The notes under the pieces are model-generated. The model saw nothing but the letters and a program-made list of their open reading frames with translations, had not been told where the DNA came from and did no database searches. This document shows, in pieces, positions 27,834 to 38,827 of a stretch of 64,000 nucleotides of DNA. Origin of the DNA: Rhodococcus sp. 1168 (GTDB taxonomy: Bacteria > Actinomycetota > Actinomycetes > Mycobacteriales > Mycobacteriaceae); contig NZ_MKKY01000042.1 of NCBI RefSeq assembly GCF_002091955.1, positions 62,001-126,000 of the forward strand. Direction: 5' to 3'. Position 1 is the first letter of the stretch. Every line of letters begins with the position of its first letter. A program made the translations under genes and the position numbers.

Positions 27834-28439
27834 ATGTTCGTCATGACGGTGGACCAACGTCGAAGTCGACGCGATATCGACCGAGTCGAAGCAGTGCTGG
27901 AACTGACTCGCCACGCCCCCCTCCTTCGAGGTTTCGAACGCACGGCAGGCGATGAAATCCAAGCAGTGGCCACCGACGCGCAAACAGTCGTGGACCTCAC
28001 GCTGACACTGGTAAGACTCGGAACGTGGAGCGTCGGGATCGGCATCGGACGGGTCGAAGAGCCGCTGCCAGCAACGACACGGGCGGGTCGGGGCCCGGCT
28101 TTCGAGGCAGCACGTGACGCGGTCACCCGTGCCAAGAACGCACCCGCTGCCGTCGCCGTCACGGCCGCGAATCCGGATCTCGATGCGCCTTGCCGAGATG
28201 CCGAAACGGCATTGACTCTGATCGCGCTACTCATCACCGACCGAACAGAACAGGGGCACGAGGCGACAGACCTGATGGCCCGCGGGCATACGCAAAAAAG
28301 CGCAGCGGAGACTCTCGGGATCACCAAGCAGGCCATGTCTCAACGGTTGTCGGTAGCTCGGTGGAGTATCGAGGCGCCCGGCCGCACCCTCGCCGAGCGA
28401 CTACTCACCGAACTGGACGAAACCGTCGGAAACGACTGA
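27834..28439 (+). CDS. SatD-like regulator with C-terminal helix-turn-helix
   Basis: A 201-residue protein, ATG at 27834 (a second ATG at 27843 is possible; neither has a clear Shine-Dalgarno). The N-terminal two thirds resemble SatD-type proteins: MTVDQRRSRRDIDRVEAVLE, RTAGDEIQAVATDAQTVVDL, and SVGIGIGRVEEPLP. The C terminus holds a clear HTH (residues about 166-190: AAETLGITKQAMSQRLSVAR). It probably binds DNA, and the tandem palindromes directly upstream make autoregulation likely. The next gene, 58 bases on, is a membrane protein; together they look like a two-gene unit. Biological role unknown. Confidence 0.75.
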   Translation: MFVMTVDQRRSRRDIDRVEAVLELTRHAPLLRGFERTAGDEIQAVATDAQTVVDLTLTLVRLGTWSVGIGIGRVEEPLPATTRAGRGPAFEAARDAVTRAKNAPAAVAVTAANPDLDAPCRDAETALTLIALLITDRTEQGHEATDLMARGHTQKSAAETLGITKQAMSQRLSVARWSIEAPGRTLAERLLTELDETVGND

Positions 28440-28497
28440 ATATCCGGTCCGATCGATCGCACTCGGCAACACTGCACGGAATACATAGGGGGAATTC

Positions 28498-29016
28498 ATG
28501 ATCGCGGTGACTCTGATACTTCTGGGGCTGTCGGCAACAGTGTCAGTCTTTCCCGCGAGAGCCTCGGTTCCGCGCTGGGCGCCTGCGGCACTGTCTCTCA
28601 CGTTGTTGGCCTCGGCGGCAGCGGTCGGCACGACCACCGATCCGGCCCGGGGATTCGCCCTGGCCGCCACCTACGTCGTCACCGTTCTGGCGGCCGTAGC
28701 AGGTGGGTCACCGATAGTCGCCGAAGTCTTCCGCTTGGCGCGACGCGACGGGACACCGCACCCGGACACGCCAGCGGAACCACTGCACGGCGGTCGCACA
28801 ATCGGAGTCCTCGAGCGCACCGCGGTTGCGGCATCCATTCTGGCCGGATGGCCCGAGGGAATCGCGATCGTTCTGGCGGTGAAAGGCCTTGCCCGATATC
28901 CCGAGCTACGAGGATCCCAGGCGTCCGCGGCGTCCGAGCAGTTCATCATCGGAACGTTCACCAGCGTCATGTGGGCGGTCGCCGTCTGTGGCGTCGGACA
29001 GGCACTCGCCACCTGA
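28498..29016 (+). CDS. Membrane protein, partner of the SatD-like regulator
   Basis: A 172-residue integral membrane protein with about five helices (near residues 1-18, 25-43, 50-75, 102-130 and 146-168). The start ATG has GGGGGAA 4-5 bases upstream. It has a WPEGIAIVLAVKGLARYPELR segment before the last helix. No enzyme motif is visible. It is placed as the second gene of the satD-like unit and ends before a terminator hairpin. Function unknown; sensing or transport would be speculation. Confidence 0.75.
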   Translation: MIAVTLILLGLSATVSVFPARASVPRWAPAALSLTLLASAAAVGTTTDPARGFALAATYVVTVLAAVAGGSPIVAEVFRLARRDGTPHPDTPAEPLHGGRTIGVLERTAVAASILAGWPEGIAIVLAVKGLARYPELRGSQASAASEQFIIGTFTSVMWAVAVCGVGQALAT

Positions 29017-29034
29017 GCTGTGCGCAGATACACG

Positions 29035-29074
29035 TCATCCCTCGGCCGCCACCAAGTGACGTGCCGAGGGATGA
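29035..29074. terminator. Bidirectional hairpin between the satD-unit membrane gene and the SPFH gene
   Basis: 12-bp perfect inverted repeat TCATCCCTCGGC/GCCGAGGGATGA, loop 16. CACGTCA and TGACGTG overlap it and could form an alternative pairing. It lies between convergent genes. Confidence 0.75.
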
Positions 29075-29102
29075 TTCGAGCTCGATGAGACTTTTACGAG
29101 GC

Positions 29103-30305
29103 CTAGCTCGGCTCTGCTGGCGGAGCCGTCAGATCTGTCTCGGCCTGTGGTGCAGGAAGTTGTCCGACTTCAGCGCCCTTGGTCAGCCTGGGGTCAGGCG
29201 CCAACGACGTATCGACCGGTGTCCGGGCAACCGCCTCGGCCGCAGCGACCGCCTGCGCCACCGCGGGGTCCGTTTTCGTTTCGAACCACTCGGCAACCTC
29301 GTCGGAATCGTCTGCAGCCTTGGGCTCGTCGCCGGTACTCGCGCTGGGCTCGTAACGGAAAACGCCGTCGTCACCTGGTGTTCCGAGGGTCTTGGCAAAA
29401 CCTTTCAATGCGTCACCGAAGTCGCTCGGGATCATCCACACCTTGTTGGAGTCGCCTTGCGCCATCTGGGGAAGGGTCTGCATGTATTGGTACGCAAGTA
29501 GTTCCGGAGTCGGCTTTCCTGCCTTGATGGCCGCAAATACCTTCTCGATCGCTTTTGCCTGACCCTGAGCCTGCAGGTACTTCGCTGCCCTGTCTCCTTC
29601 TGCCCGCAGAATCCGCGACTGACGCTCACCCTCGGCTGTGAGAATCGAGGCTTGCTTCCCGCCCTCGGCGGCAAGAATGCGGCTCTGTTTGTCGCCCTCC
29701 GCAGTTTTGATCGCGGACTCACGGTGGCCTTCTGCCGTCAGAATCGTGGCCCGCTTCTCGCGGTCCGCCTTCATCTGCTTCTCCATCGACTCTTGAATCG
29801 ACGGAGGCGGATCGATGCTCTTCAGTTCCACTCGTGCGACCCGCAATCCCCATCGACCTGTCGCCTCGTCGAGAACAACGCGCAGTTGACCGTTGATCTG
29901 ATCACGAGAGGTCAGAGTTTCTTCCAGCGTCATACCGCCGACGACGTTACGCAGCGTCGTAGTGGTCAACTGTTCGACGCCGACAATGTAATTGTTGATT
30001 TCGTATACTGCGGACTGCGGATTCGTGACCTGAAAATAAACAACGGTGTCGATCGAGACAGTCAGGTTGTCCTTGGTGATCACCGGCTGCGGAGGGAACG
30101 AGACGACACGCTCTCGCAGATCCACCTTCGCTCGAATCCGGTCGACGAACGGTACGAGGAAAGTCAGCTGCCCGGAAACGGTGCGAACATACCGCCCGAG
30201 CCTCTCGATCACAGCTGCCTCGGCCTGCGGAATGATCGATACGGATTTGGCTACGAGTATGACGACGAGAAGAACGATGACGCCGAGAACGATCAGTGCT
30301 GCCAT
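29103..30305 (-). CDS. SPFH/band-7 (stomatin/paraslipin-type) membrane protein
   Basis: A 400-residue protein, counterpart of Rv1488. It begins with one membrane helix (MAALIVLGVIVLLVVILVAK), then the SPFH domain (IIPQAEAAVIERLGRYVRT, GQLTFLVPFVDRI, TVSIDTVVYFQVTNP). A long helical stretch of repeated AEG(D/E)R/KQSRIL units follows, then a Pro/Asp-rich tail. Such proteins form oligomeric membrane microdomain scaffolds. Its partner NfeD-like gene lies immediately upstream (30311), and the pair is the classic SPFH-NfeD operon. The start was set at the ATG before the membrane helix; the open frame to 30416 overlaps nfeD. Confidence 0.93.
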   Translation of the reverse strand: MAALIVLGVIVLLVVILVAKSVSIIPQAEAAVIERLGRYVRTVSGQLTFLVPFVDRIRAKVDLRERVVSFPPQPVITKDNLTVSIDTVVYFQVTNPQSAVYEINNYIVGVEQLTTTTLRNVVGGMTLEETLTSRDQINGQLRVVLDEATGRWGLRVARVELKSIDPPPSIQESMEKQMKADREKRATILTAEGHRESAIKTAEGDKQSRILAAEGGKQASILTAEGERQSRILRAEGDRAAKYLQAQGQAKAIEKVFAAIKAGKPTPELLAYQYMQTLPQMAQGDSNKVWMIPSDFGDALKGFAKTLGTPGDDGVFRYEPSASTGDEPKAADDSDEVAEWFETKTDPAVAQAVAAAEAVARTPVDTSLAPDPRLTKGAEVGQLPAPQAETDLTAPPAEPS

Positions 30306-30310
30306 AAAAC

Positions 30311-30751
30311 CTACGGTCCTCTCCACACGACGGCAGTAGCGCCGTCTATTTCCATCACGGTCACAGTCACTCCCGGTGCGTAGACCTCGGATTCGTCGAG
30401 GGGACGCGCAGTCCACACCTCGCCGCCGAGCTTCACCTGACCCTCGTGCGCCGAAACCTGTTCGAGCACAATCGCGCTCTTACCCGACAGCGCATCAGCG
30501 TTGGTGGCGAGCGCGGGCGGGGCAGCAAAGCGTCGCAACAACATCGGCCGCACACCCAGCACCAGCGCCAAGGACACGAGTCCGAACACAACCGCATCGG
30601 CCCACACTGGGAAATCCGTGACGGCCGAAACGCCGGCAGTTGCAAGAGCGCCGCCGGCGATCATGAGCAGAAAGAAATCTCCAGTCAGCGCTTCGGCTGC
30701 CGCGAGTGCAATTCCTGCAATGAGCCAAATTATCGCCGCCACAACCTCCAT
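30311..30751 (-). CDS. NfeD-family membrane protein
   Basis: A 146-residue protein, counterpart of Rv1487. The N-terminal half has three to four closely spaced helices (IIWLIAGIALAAAEALTGDF, LMIAGGALATAGVSAV, ADAVVFGLVSLALVLGV). The C-terminal half is a small OB-fold (KSAIVLEQVSAHEGQVKLGGEVWTAR, with YAPGVTVTVMEIDGATAVV). NfeD proteins pair with SPFH partners in membrane domains, and here the SPFH gene follows by 5 bases. It has no protease domain, so it is a short NfeD1b-type form. Confidence 0.92.
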   Translation of the reverse strand: MEVVAAIIWLIAGIALAAAEALTGDFFLLMIAGGALATAGVSAVTDFPVWADAVVFGLVSLALVLGVRPMLLRRFAAPPALATNADALSGKSAIVLEQVSAHEGQVKLGGEVWTARPLDESEVYAPGVTVTVMEIDGATAVVWRGP

Positions 30752-30783
30752 CTAACCAGAAATCGGACATCGGGCGGCGGTTC

Positions 30784-31602
30784 CTACTCCGTTACGAAGT
30801 CGACCAGCTGTTCGACTGCTCCAATCAATGGCGCTTCGAGATCTCGGAACGTCGAGACCGACGAATACACATGTCGCCAACCCTCCTTCGGAGTTCCCCA
30901 CCCGAGCTCGCGACAGATTCCCGTCTTCCAATCCTGACCGCGGGGAATCTTCGGCCACGCGCTGATTCCGACTGCCTTCGGCCGTACGGCCTCCCACACA
31001 TCGATATACGGGTGACCGGTGACGAGTACGTGCGGGCCGAGCGAGGCAGTCAATTTCGATTCCTTGGATCCGGTGACGAGGTGGTCGACCAGGACACCTA
31101 CCCGCCTGCCAGGGCCTGGTTGAAATTCCGCCAGGCGCTCGCCCAGATTGTCCAGCCCCTCCAGGTGCTCTACAACAACGCCCTCTACCCGGAGATCGTG
31201 GCCCCACACACTTTCCACCAGGGCAGCGTCGTGCACGCCCTCGACCCAGATCCGGCTGGCGCGAGCGGTGCGAGCACGCAAACCCTCGACCTTGGTCGAG
31301 CCGGAAGCCGATCGTGTCGACTCTGCCTTCTTCGAAGATGCCGTCGCACGCACGAGGGTGACGCGTTTGCCGTCGATCAGAAATGCCGCTTCGCGCAACG
31401 CGAACAACCTCGTCGTGCGAGCCGAATCTTCGAGGCGTACGAAATCGCCGTCGTACGTGCGCTCGAACCCGACCACTGCACCGCAATAGCCGGTAGCGGA
31501 GTCCTCGACGACGAGTCCGCGCTCGGCCGGTACCTGCGGGACAGGCACCTTTCGCATGCGGCTGTGTCCTGAAAGTATGTCTTCGCCGTACATGTTCGTC
31601 AC
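30784..31602 (-). CDS. DUF3097 family protein
   Basis: A 272-residue conserved actinobacterial protein, function unknown. From the GTG at 31602 it begins MTNMYGEDILSGHSR, as family members do; the frame is open to 31647. Recognisable conserved segments are GLVVEDSATGYCGAVVGFE, LFALREAAFLIDGKRVTLVR, RIWVEGVHDAALVESVWG and RVGVLVDHLVTGSKESK. The last two (E near the middle, then a D-H pair) recall a Toprim-like arrangement, but I cannot confirm this. A TACCGT hexamer 8 bases upstream supports a leaderless start. Confidence 0.8.
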   Translation of the reverse strand: MTNMYGEDILSGHSRMRKVPVPQVPAERGLVVEDSATGYCGAVVGFERTYDGDFVRLEDSARTTRLFALREAAFLIDGKRVTLVRATASSKKAESTRSASGSTKVEGLRARTARASRIWVEGVHDAALVESVWGHDLRVEGVVVEHLEGLDNLGERLAEFQPGPGRRVGVLVDHLVTGSKESKLTASLGPHVLVTGHPYIDVWEAVRPKAVGISAWPKIPRGQDWKTGICRELGWGTPKEGWRHVYSSVSTFRDLEAPLIGAVEQLVDFVTE

Positions 31603-31610
31603 GGCCGACA

Positions 31611-31616
31611 ACGGTA
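31611..31616 (-). promoter_or_regulatory. -10 hexamer for leaderless DUF3097 transcript
   Basis: TACCGT on the minus strand lies 8 bases before the GTG at 31602. It is only 38 bp from the divergent -10 at 31655, so the two promoters are back to back. Confidence 0.4.
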
Positions 31617-31654
31617 GCCACCCCCACGCCCGAGCGCGCGTCGCCACGCCGACC

Positions 31655-31660
31655 TATGCT
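31655..31660 (+). promoter_or_regulatory. -10 hexamer for leaderless transcript of the Rv1486c-like gene
   Basis: TATGCT ends 8 bases before the GTG at 31669; no Shine-Dalgarno is present, supporting GTG 31669 over the in-frame TTG at 31660. Confidence 0.5.
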
Positions 31661-31668
31661 TGGAAGTC

Positions 31669-32490
31669 GTGAGTTCTCCAAGTGCAAGCCTTGCCGTGTG
31701 GGCCAGCTCGTGGCTGGCTGGATTCAGCCCGCCCGACAACGTGATCGATTCGATGGCGGAGTGGGCACCGATGCATCTGGCAGTTGCCGGCGACCGAGAA
31801 ACGGCGCTCGAGACCGGGCTACCATGGCCGAGCCCTCGCGACGAGGGCGTGGCAGGCCTACTCACCCTCATTCGAGCTCAGGTACCGAGTGACCGCACCA
31901 ACCCCGCAATCGAACTCCTCCTCCCCCATCCTGGTGCCACGTCGAACGTGTCACCGAAGAGCCTGTTCGGACGCCTGGCCATTCAAACCGGCGAAGCCGT
32001 CCTGGTCGGCGATCCCGGGGCCCAAGGACTCGGACTCGTACCGACCGTAGAGGGGCCGGACGTCCTCCGATGGACGGTGTTCTCGATCGTCCTGCCGCCG
32101 CGTGCGATGCGCGACTTCACGCTCGGGGAAGCCGAATACGCCATGCGTGAAGCGGTTCGTGGCGCTGCCGAAGCCCTCGGCTCGCTTCAATCACTACCGA
32201 CGCGAACCGAACTGGGAGACCCCCGAACACGTATCGCCGCCGAACTCGCCGATCTCGGCCGACACCGCTATCCGTCGGAAATGTTGGATCGGGCACTTCG
32301 AGTACTCGAATCGGCAGATCGCGTGGCAGCCATTCTGTCGGTGGCACAACACTCTTCCCCGACCGAACCCGCCACGGCACTCGGTGCGGCAGCACGTGAG
32401 GATTTGATCAGACCGTTGTGGGCTGCGGTGAGGAAAGCTCGTGCGATCGCACTCTCGACGAGTATCGAGGCCAGCGCGCCTGGCCGCTAG
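31669..32490 (+). CDS. Conserved hypothetical protein, Rv1486c-like by position
   Basis: A 273-residue soluble protein of unknown function, in the position of Rv1486c between the NfeD/DUF3097 side and ferrochelatase. The N terminus ([20 protein letters not shown]) is Trp-rich, and the middle has [19 protein letters not shown] and [19 protein letters not shown]. The C-terminal third is helical and Arg/Ala-rich. I recognise no domain. It converges with hemH so tightly that their stop codons share the palindrome CTAG at 32487-32490. Confidence 0.75.
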   Translation: MSSPSASLAVWASSWLAGFSPPDNVIDSMAEWAPMHLAVAGDRETALETGLPWPSPRDEGVAGLLTLIRAQVPSDRTNPAIELLLPHPGATSNVSPKSLFGRLAIQTGEAVLVGDPGAQGLGLVPTVEGPDVLRWTVFSIVLPPRAMRDFTLGEAEYAMREAVRGAAEALGSLQSLPTRTELGDPRTRIAAELADLGRHRYPSEMLDRALRVLESADRVAAILSVAQHSSPTEPATALGAAAREDLIRPLWAAVRKARAIALSTSIEASAPGR

Positions 32491-33554
32491 CTGGGGCGTG
32501 CCGGGCGAACCGGCTGCTCGCAGCATCGAATTGCACATCGGCTGCCGTTGAGTGTCGAACCGTACTTCGGGACACTTCCGATTCCACGCGGCGTCGCGTT
32601 GCCGAGGTGCTCTTCGACTAGTTCGAGGATCATCTGCACGAACCGAGGGTCGGTCCCAGGTGTGCCGGCTCGCGCGAAAGCGATATTGAGCTCCCGAGCC
32701 TTCTCCTCGGCCTCGGTGTCGAGATCCCAGACGACTTCGAGGTGATCGGAGACGAATCCCACCGGACAGACGACTACCGCTTCTACGCCCTTGTCCGACA
32801 GCGCATCCAAATGGTCGCAGATGTCCGGATCCAACCACGGCACCTGCGGCGGACCTGACCGCGACTGCCAGACCAGGTCGTAGTCGTCCACACCTACGGC
32901 TGCCGCCGCGAGCCTGGCCGCTTCCTCCACCTGCCTGCTGTAGAGGTGCCCGCCGTCAGCCGGAGGTCCAGCATTGGCGTCGGCAGCGCTCGGAATCGAA
33001 TGTGCTGTGAACACCAACCTTGCGTTCGAGCGACTCTCGACGGAAAGCGAATCCCTCGCGGCCGTAATCGAATCGGCGAATGCAGCAATCAGCAAGGGAT
33101 GGTCGTAATACTGTCTGATTTTCACCAGGTCGGGTGCGTCGGCACCGACAGCTTCTCTGGCTCTGGCCACATCCTCGTGGTACTGGCGACAACCCGAATA
33201 ACCACCCCACGCCGACGTCGGAAACACCAGCGCGCGTTCGATACCGTCCGACTGCATCTGCGCGACGGTGTCCTCGACCATCGGATGCCAGTTCCTGTTA
33301 CCGAAGTAGATCGGCAGGTCTACTTCGGCAGTAGCGAATTCGACTTCGAGAGCAGAAATGATGTCGCGATTGAGCGCATTGATCGGCGACACACCGCCGA
33401 AGTGCATGTAGTGCTCGACTACTTCGTCGAGTCGCTCGGGCGGGACCCCACGCCCGCGCGTCACATTCTCGAGAAACGGCCGAACATGGGCAGGCTCCTC
33501 CGGGCCGCCGAAGGAGAGAACCAGGATGGCATCGAAACCCGCAGACTCGGTCAT
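32487..33554 (-). CDS. hemH: Ferrochelatase (coproporphyrin ferrochelatase CpfC / HemH)
   Basis: A 355-residue enzyme that inserts iron into porphyrin. In Actinobacteria the pathway runs via coproporphyrin, so the physiological name is probably cpfC. Start [21 protein letters not shown] follows GGAGAC. Metal/porphyrin motifs: [13 protein letters not shown] with the catalytic His, and [23 protein letters not shown] with the conserved Glu/Asp patch. It is downstream of fabG1-inhA, as in mycobacteria (hemZ). A large inverted repeat separates it from inhA and may reduce or regulate readthrough. Confidence 0.95.
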   Translation of the reverse strand: MTESAGFDAILVLSFGGPEEPAHVRPFLENVTRGRGVPPERLDEVVEHYMHFGGVSPINALNRDIISALEVEFATAEVDLPIYFGNRNWHPMVEDTVAQMQSDGIERALVFPTSAWGGYSGCRQYHEDVARAREAVGADAPDLVKIRQYYDHPLLIAAFADSITAARDSLSVESRSNARLVFTAHSIPSAADANAGPPADGGHLYSRQVEEAARLAAAAVGVDDYDLVWQSRSGPPQVPWLDPDICDHLDALSDKGVEAVVVCPVGFVSDHLEVVWDLDTEAEEKARELNIAFARAGTPGTDPRFVQMILELVEEHLGNATPRGIGSVPKYGSTLNGSRCAIRCCEQPVRPARPS

Positions 33555-33595
33555 GTCTCCATTGTGCGCGCTCGAAGACGACAGGTTCGCTCAGG

Positions 33596-33660
33596 TCGCC
33601 TCATGCAAGCATCGAGCCAGGTCTGGTAGGCCCCAGCCCGTCGATGTTTGCATGAGGCGA
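33596..33660. repeat. Long inverted repeat between inhA and hemH
   Basis: 20-base arms, 33596-33615 and 33641-33660, pair with a single G-T mismatch (TCGCCTCATGCAAGCATCGA against TCGATGTTTGCATGAGGCGA). The 25-base centre is CCA/GGCC-rich. It starts 6 bases after the inhA stop on the minus strand. There is no U tract, so it may be a terminator, attenuator or intergenic repeat. Confidence 0.7.
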
Positions 33661-33666
33661 GACGGG

Positions 33667-34491
33667 CTACATGTCGTCGGGCAACCAGGTGTTGTGGCTG
33701 GCGCCGCCGTCGACGTACACGATCGAGCCGGTCGTTCCCGGCAACCAATCCGACAGCAACGCCACGATCGACTTCGCGACCACAGTCGGATTGTCGACAT
33801 CCCAGCCGATCGGCGCCGATCCGGACCAGTAATCGTTGAGCTGATTCATCTTGGTGGCGTCGCCGGTAGCCGTTCCTGCGATGGCCTTGGCAGCAAGGGT
33901 CTTGATCGGCCCAGCGGCAACCAGATTGGACCTGATCTTCTTCGCTGCGCCCACTTCACGAGCCACGTACCGGTTGACCGACTCGAGTGCAGCCTTCGCC
34001 ACGCCCATCCAGTTGTAGTACGGCATCGATGTCCGTGGATCGAAGTCCATGCCGACGATGGAACCGCCCTCGTTCATGACAGGCAGAACAGCACGCGCCA
34101 ACGACGCGTAACTCCACGCCGAGATTTCGAAAGCGCGCGCCGCGTCGGGACCGGGGCCCTCGAGAAACGGTTTCGCATCCGGGCCCATGAGTGTGCGAGG
34201 TGCAAAAGCGATCGAATGCAAGACGCCGTCGATGCCTTCGGGAGCTACTTCACGAATGCGATCAGCGAGGGCCGACAGATGCTCCTCATTGGTGGCGTCG
34301 AGTTCGATCGCCGGGGGCACTTCATTGGGCAGACGCTTCGCGATGCGATCGATCAACCGAAGTCGATCGAACCCCGTGATGATGACCTTCGCACCTTGCT
34401 CCTGCGCCATGGCTGCGGCGTGGAACGCGATGGAGGCATCGGTGATGATGCCGGTGATGAGGATTGTCTTTCCTTCGAGCAGTCCGCCCAT
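33667..34491 (-). CDS. inhA: NADH-dependent enoyl-[acyl-carrier-protein] reductase InhA
   Basis: A 274-residue FAS-II enoyl reductase of mycolic-acid elongation, the isoniazid target in mycobacteria. The ATG at 34491 follows GGAAG and begins [18 protein letters not shown]. The catalytic triad is present as F150, Y159 and K166 (F149/Y158/K165 in M. tuberculosis). The nucleotide site residue Ser in LHSIAFAP is S93 (S94 there). [20 protein letters not shown] and [19 protein letters not shown] are typical. It is 71 bases downstream of fabG1 in the conserved fabG1-inhA-hemH order. Confidence 0.97.
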   Translation of the reverse strand: MGGLLEGKTILITGIITDASIAFHAAAMAQEQGAKVIITGFDRLRLIDRIAKRLPNEVPPAIELDATNEEHLSALADRIREVAPEGIDGVLHSIAFAPRTLMGPDAKPFLEGPGPDAARAFEISAWSYASLARAVLPVMNEGGSIVGMDFDPRTSMPYYNWMGVAKAALESVNRYVAREVGAAKKIRSNLVAAGPIKTLAAKAIAGTATGDATKMNQLNDYWSGSAPIGWDVDNPTVVAKSIVALLSDWLPGTTGSIVYVDGGASHNTWLPDDM

Positions 34492-34562
34492 GTTCTTCCT
34501 TACCGATCGAGTCGAAACGAGAAAGAGGTGTATCAGTTGCGAGAACTCGGATGTCCGAGTGG

Positions 34563-35319
<757 letters not shown>

Positions 35320-35327
35320 AGCGAAAC

Positions 35328-35341
35328 TTACTGGTGAGTAA
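35328..35341. promoter_or_regulatory. Palindromic candidate operator upstream of fabG1
   Basis: TTACTGGTGAGTAA: 5-bp arms TTACT/AGTAA with a GGTG centre, 8 bases upstream of the fabG1 -35. It fits a TetR-type operator; the binding protein is unknown. Confidence 0.4.
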
Positions 35342-35351
35342 TAACAGGGGA

Positions 35352-36344
35352 TCAGGGCAATCGTTGCCGAAGAACCAAAGCCGTGCCCAAACCCAATGCG
35401 GTGAGTACGACTCCGAGAATCAACCACGGACGGCTGGCATCTCCACGAGTGATTTCGAACCCGATCTGCTCCTCCAGCGTGTCGTACACCGCGCGTAGTT
35501 CTTCGAGTGAGGACGCAGTGAAGAAGCTCCCACCGGAAAGATCGGCAATCTCCCGCAAGGACGGATCGTCGACTGGAACCGGCACTCGTTCGAGACCCGA
35601 CTCATCTTCGATATCGACTGTCCCGTAACTGGTTCCGAACGAGATCGTGGAGATCGGTACGTCCTTGTCCTTTGCAGCGCGCGCAGCAGTGTATCCACCT
35701 CGCGGATCGTCAGGGCTCTCCGGAACGGTCTGCTTGCCATCGGACAACAGAACAATGCGAGCGGGCGGGGCTGCATCGCCGCCGCCGAGGACTGCTCCCA
35801 ACGTGTCGATCGATTGCAGCGAGGTGAAGATTGCCTCGCCAGTGGCAGTGCGTTCGCTCAATTGAAGTTTGTCGATGGCCGCCTTGGTCGCTTCTCGATT
35901 GGCGGTCGGCGATACCAGCACCGACGCGGTTCCAGCGAAAGCTACGAGCCCGAGGTTGATACCTGGAGTCAACCCCTCGGCGAACGATTTTCCGGCCTCC
36001 TGCGCGGCCGCCAACCGAGACGGTTCGACGTCTGTCGCCTCCATCGACAACGATACGTCGATCACAAGTATCACTGTTGCGCGGTTTCGCGGCACCTTTT
36101 GATCAGCAGTCGGGCCCGCCAGTGCAATTGTCAGTACGAGCAGACCGACCAGGATCAGTGCAGTCGGCACGTGGCGTAAGTAACTTGGCCGCGTCGGCGC
36201 CACCTTCTCCAACAGCTCCATGTTCGAGAACCGCAAAGTGTGCTTGTGGCGACGGCGCTGCGCCCATACGTAACCGACGACCAAACCGACAACGACGAGC
36301 AGAAACAGCAGCCACCACGGTGAGGTGAACTCGGACAGACTCAC
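35352..36344 (-). CDS. VWA-domain membrane protein (Rv1481-like)
   Basis: A 330-residue protein with an N-terminal hydrophobic helix ([19 protein letters not shown]), a second helix near 60-78, and a von Willebrand A domain. The MIDAS DxSxS motif is intact ([12 protein letters not shown]), with a later [10 protein letters not shown]-terminal helix ([18 protein letters not shown]) closes it. The GTG start at 36344 overlaps the DUF58 stop (GTGA). It is part of the moxR1-DUF58-VWA unit, in which a MoxR AAA+ ATPase and VWA protein probably act as a chaperone-like pair at the membrane. The open frame to 36470 is within the DUF58 gene and is rejected. Confidence 0.9.
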   Translation of the reverse strand: MSLSEFTSPWWLLFLLVVVGLVVGYVWAQRRRHKHTLRFSNMELLEKVAPTRPSYLRHVPTALILVGLLVLTIALAGPTADQKVPRNRATVILVIDVSLSMEATDVEPSRLAAAQEAGKSFAEGLTPGINLGLVAFAGTASVLVSPTANREATKAAIDKLQLSERTATGEAIFTSLQSIDTLGAVLGGGDAAPPARIVLLSDGKQTVPESPDDPRGGYTAARAAKDKDVPISTISFGTSYGTVDIEDESGLERVPVPVDDPSLREIADLSGGSFFTASSLEELRAVYDTLEEQIGFEITRGDASRPWLILGVVLTALGLGTALVLRQRLP

Positions 36345-37329
36345 CGGCGGCCTGCCTGAGCCGAATTGACTGCACTGGAACCTAGGGTGTGTCGGCGTGA
36401 AGAAACGAAGCGGACCACGTCCGCTATCCAGTCGCCGTCGGTTCGAAGTGTCAAACGCGGTGCGCCACATCGACGAAGCGCACGCTCCACGTCTTCGCGA
36501 TGAGACGCGGCGGCTTCGGCGAAATCGGCACGTAGCTGCGGCGTCGTGCTGAATTCACGGGTGCGGCCGGTTTCGGGGTCGTGGAGGACCACATCCCCGA
36601 CATCGGGCAGCTCGAGGTCCCGAGGATCGAGTACTTCCACTGCCAACACATCGTGTCGTGCAGAGATCGCGCGCAGCGATCGCTCCCAATCGATCGGCCC
36701 GAGGAAATCACTGATCACCACTGCCATCCCCCGTCTGCGTTGCGGGCGTCGAAGCGCCTCGATGGCTGCGCGAAGTTCTCCTCGCACGCCGTCGGCGGCA
36801 CTGGGCGTCGTCGCAATGGTCCGGAGCAACGTCTGCGAGTGGATTCGGCCACCCCTGGCCGGGACACGCGTCGTCTGCGCTCCCGTAGCAACCACAGCAC
36901 CGATGCGATTGCCTCCGCCGCTGGTCAGGTGAGTGATTGCGGCGGCCGCCGCGACAGCCAGATCTCGCTTCTCGCACCCCGTCGTACCGAAATCGAGACT
37001 GGCCGACAGATCGACGACCATCCACGTTTCCAGCTCACGATCGGCAACGGACTGACGAACGTGCGGATGAGTCGTACGGGCAGTCACCGACCAGTCCATC
37101 TGACGTACGTCGTCACCAGGCTGGTACTCCCGCGCGTCACCGGGCTCGGAACCAGGTCCCGGAATCAATCCGAGGTGATCACCGTGCAACACACCGTCGA
37201 GGCGACGGCGGACTGTCAATTCCAAGGTGCGCAACGCCGCAGCAAGTGTGGGGTCACGCAGTTCACCGCTCCGGAACGACGGGGGCCGTGAGTCGGGTGG
37301 TCGACCCGTCCCGCGGGCAAGTGCCCCGC

Positions 37330-37333
<4 letters not shown>
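36341..37333 (-). CDS. DUF58 domain protein (Rv1480-like)
   Basis: A 330-residue protein. The DUF58 core motif is [20 protein letters not shown], followed by a VWA-like fold starting [17 protein letters not shown] (DxSxS) and later VVISDFLGP. It is coupled to both neighbours by GTGA overlaps: its own GTG start lies in the moxR1 stop, and its stop lies in the VWA-gene start. The three probably form a complex; its role in mycobacteria is linked by position to the ripA cell-wall hydrolase locus. Confidence 0.92.
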
Positions 37334-38667
<1,334 letters not shown>

Positions 38668-38827
38668 CAAGAATTCACCGCTTTCACTCGAATCACTTCT
38701 CGGGCACGTTCGGTATCGACCGTCGACTATTTCAGACGACGACTGCCTGCGCCGTGGGGCCGCCCCCCCAAAGGCTACCGATGTCTCCTGTGTGGCGAGC
38801 CTACCGAGTGGCCCCCGATGAATTCTC

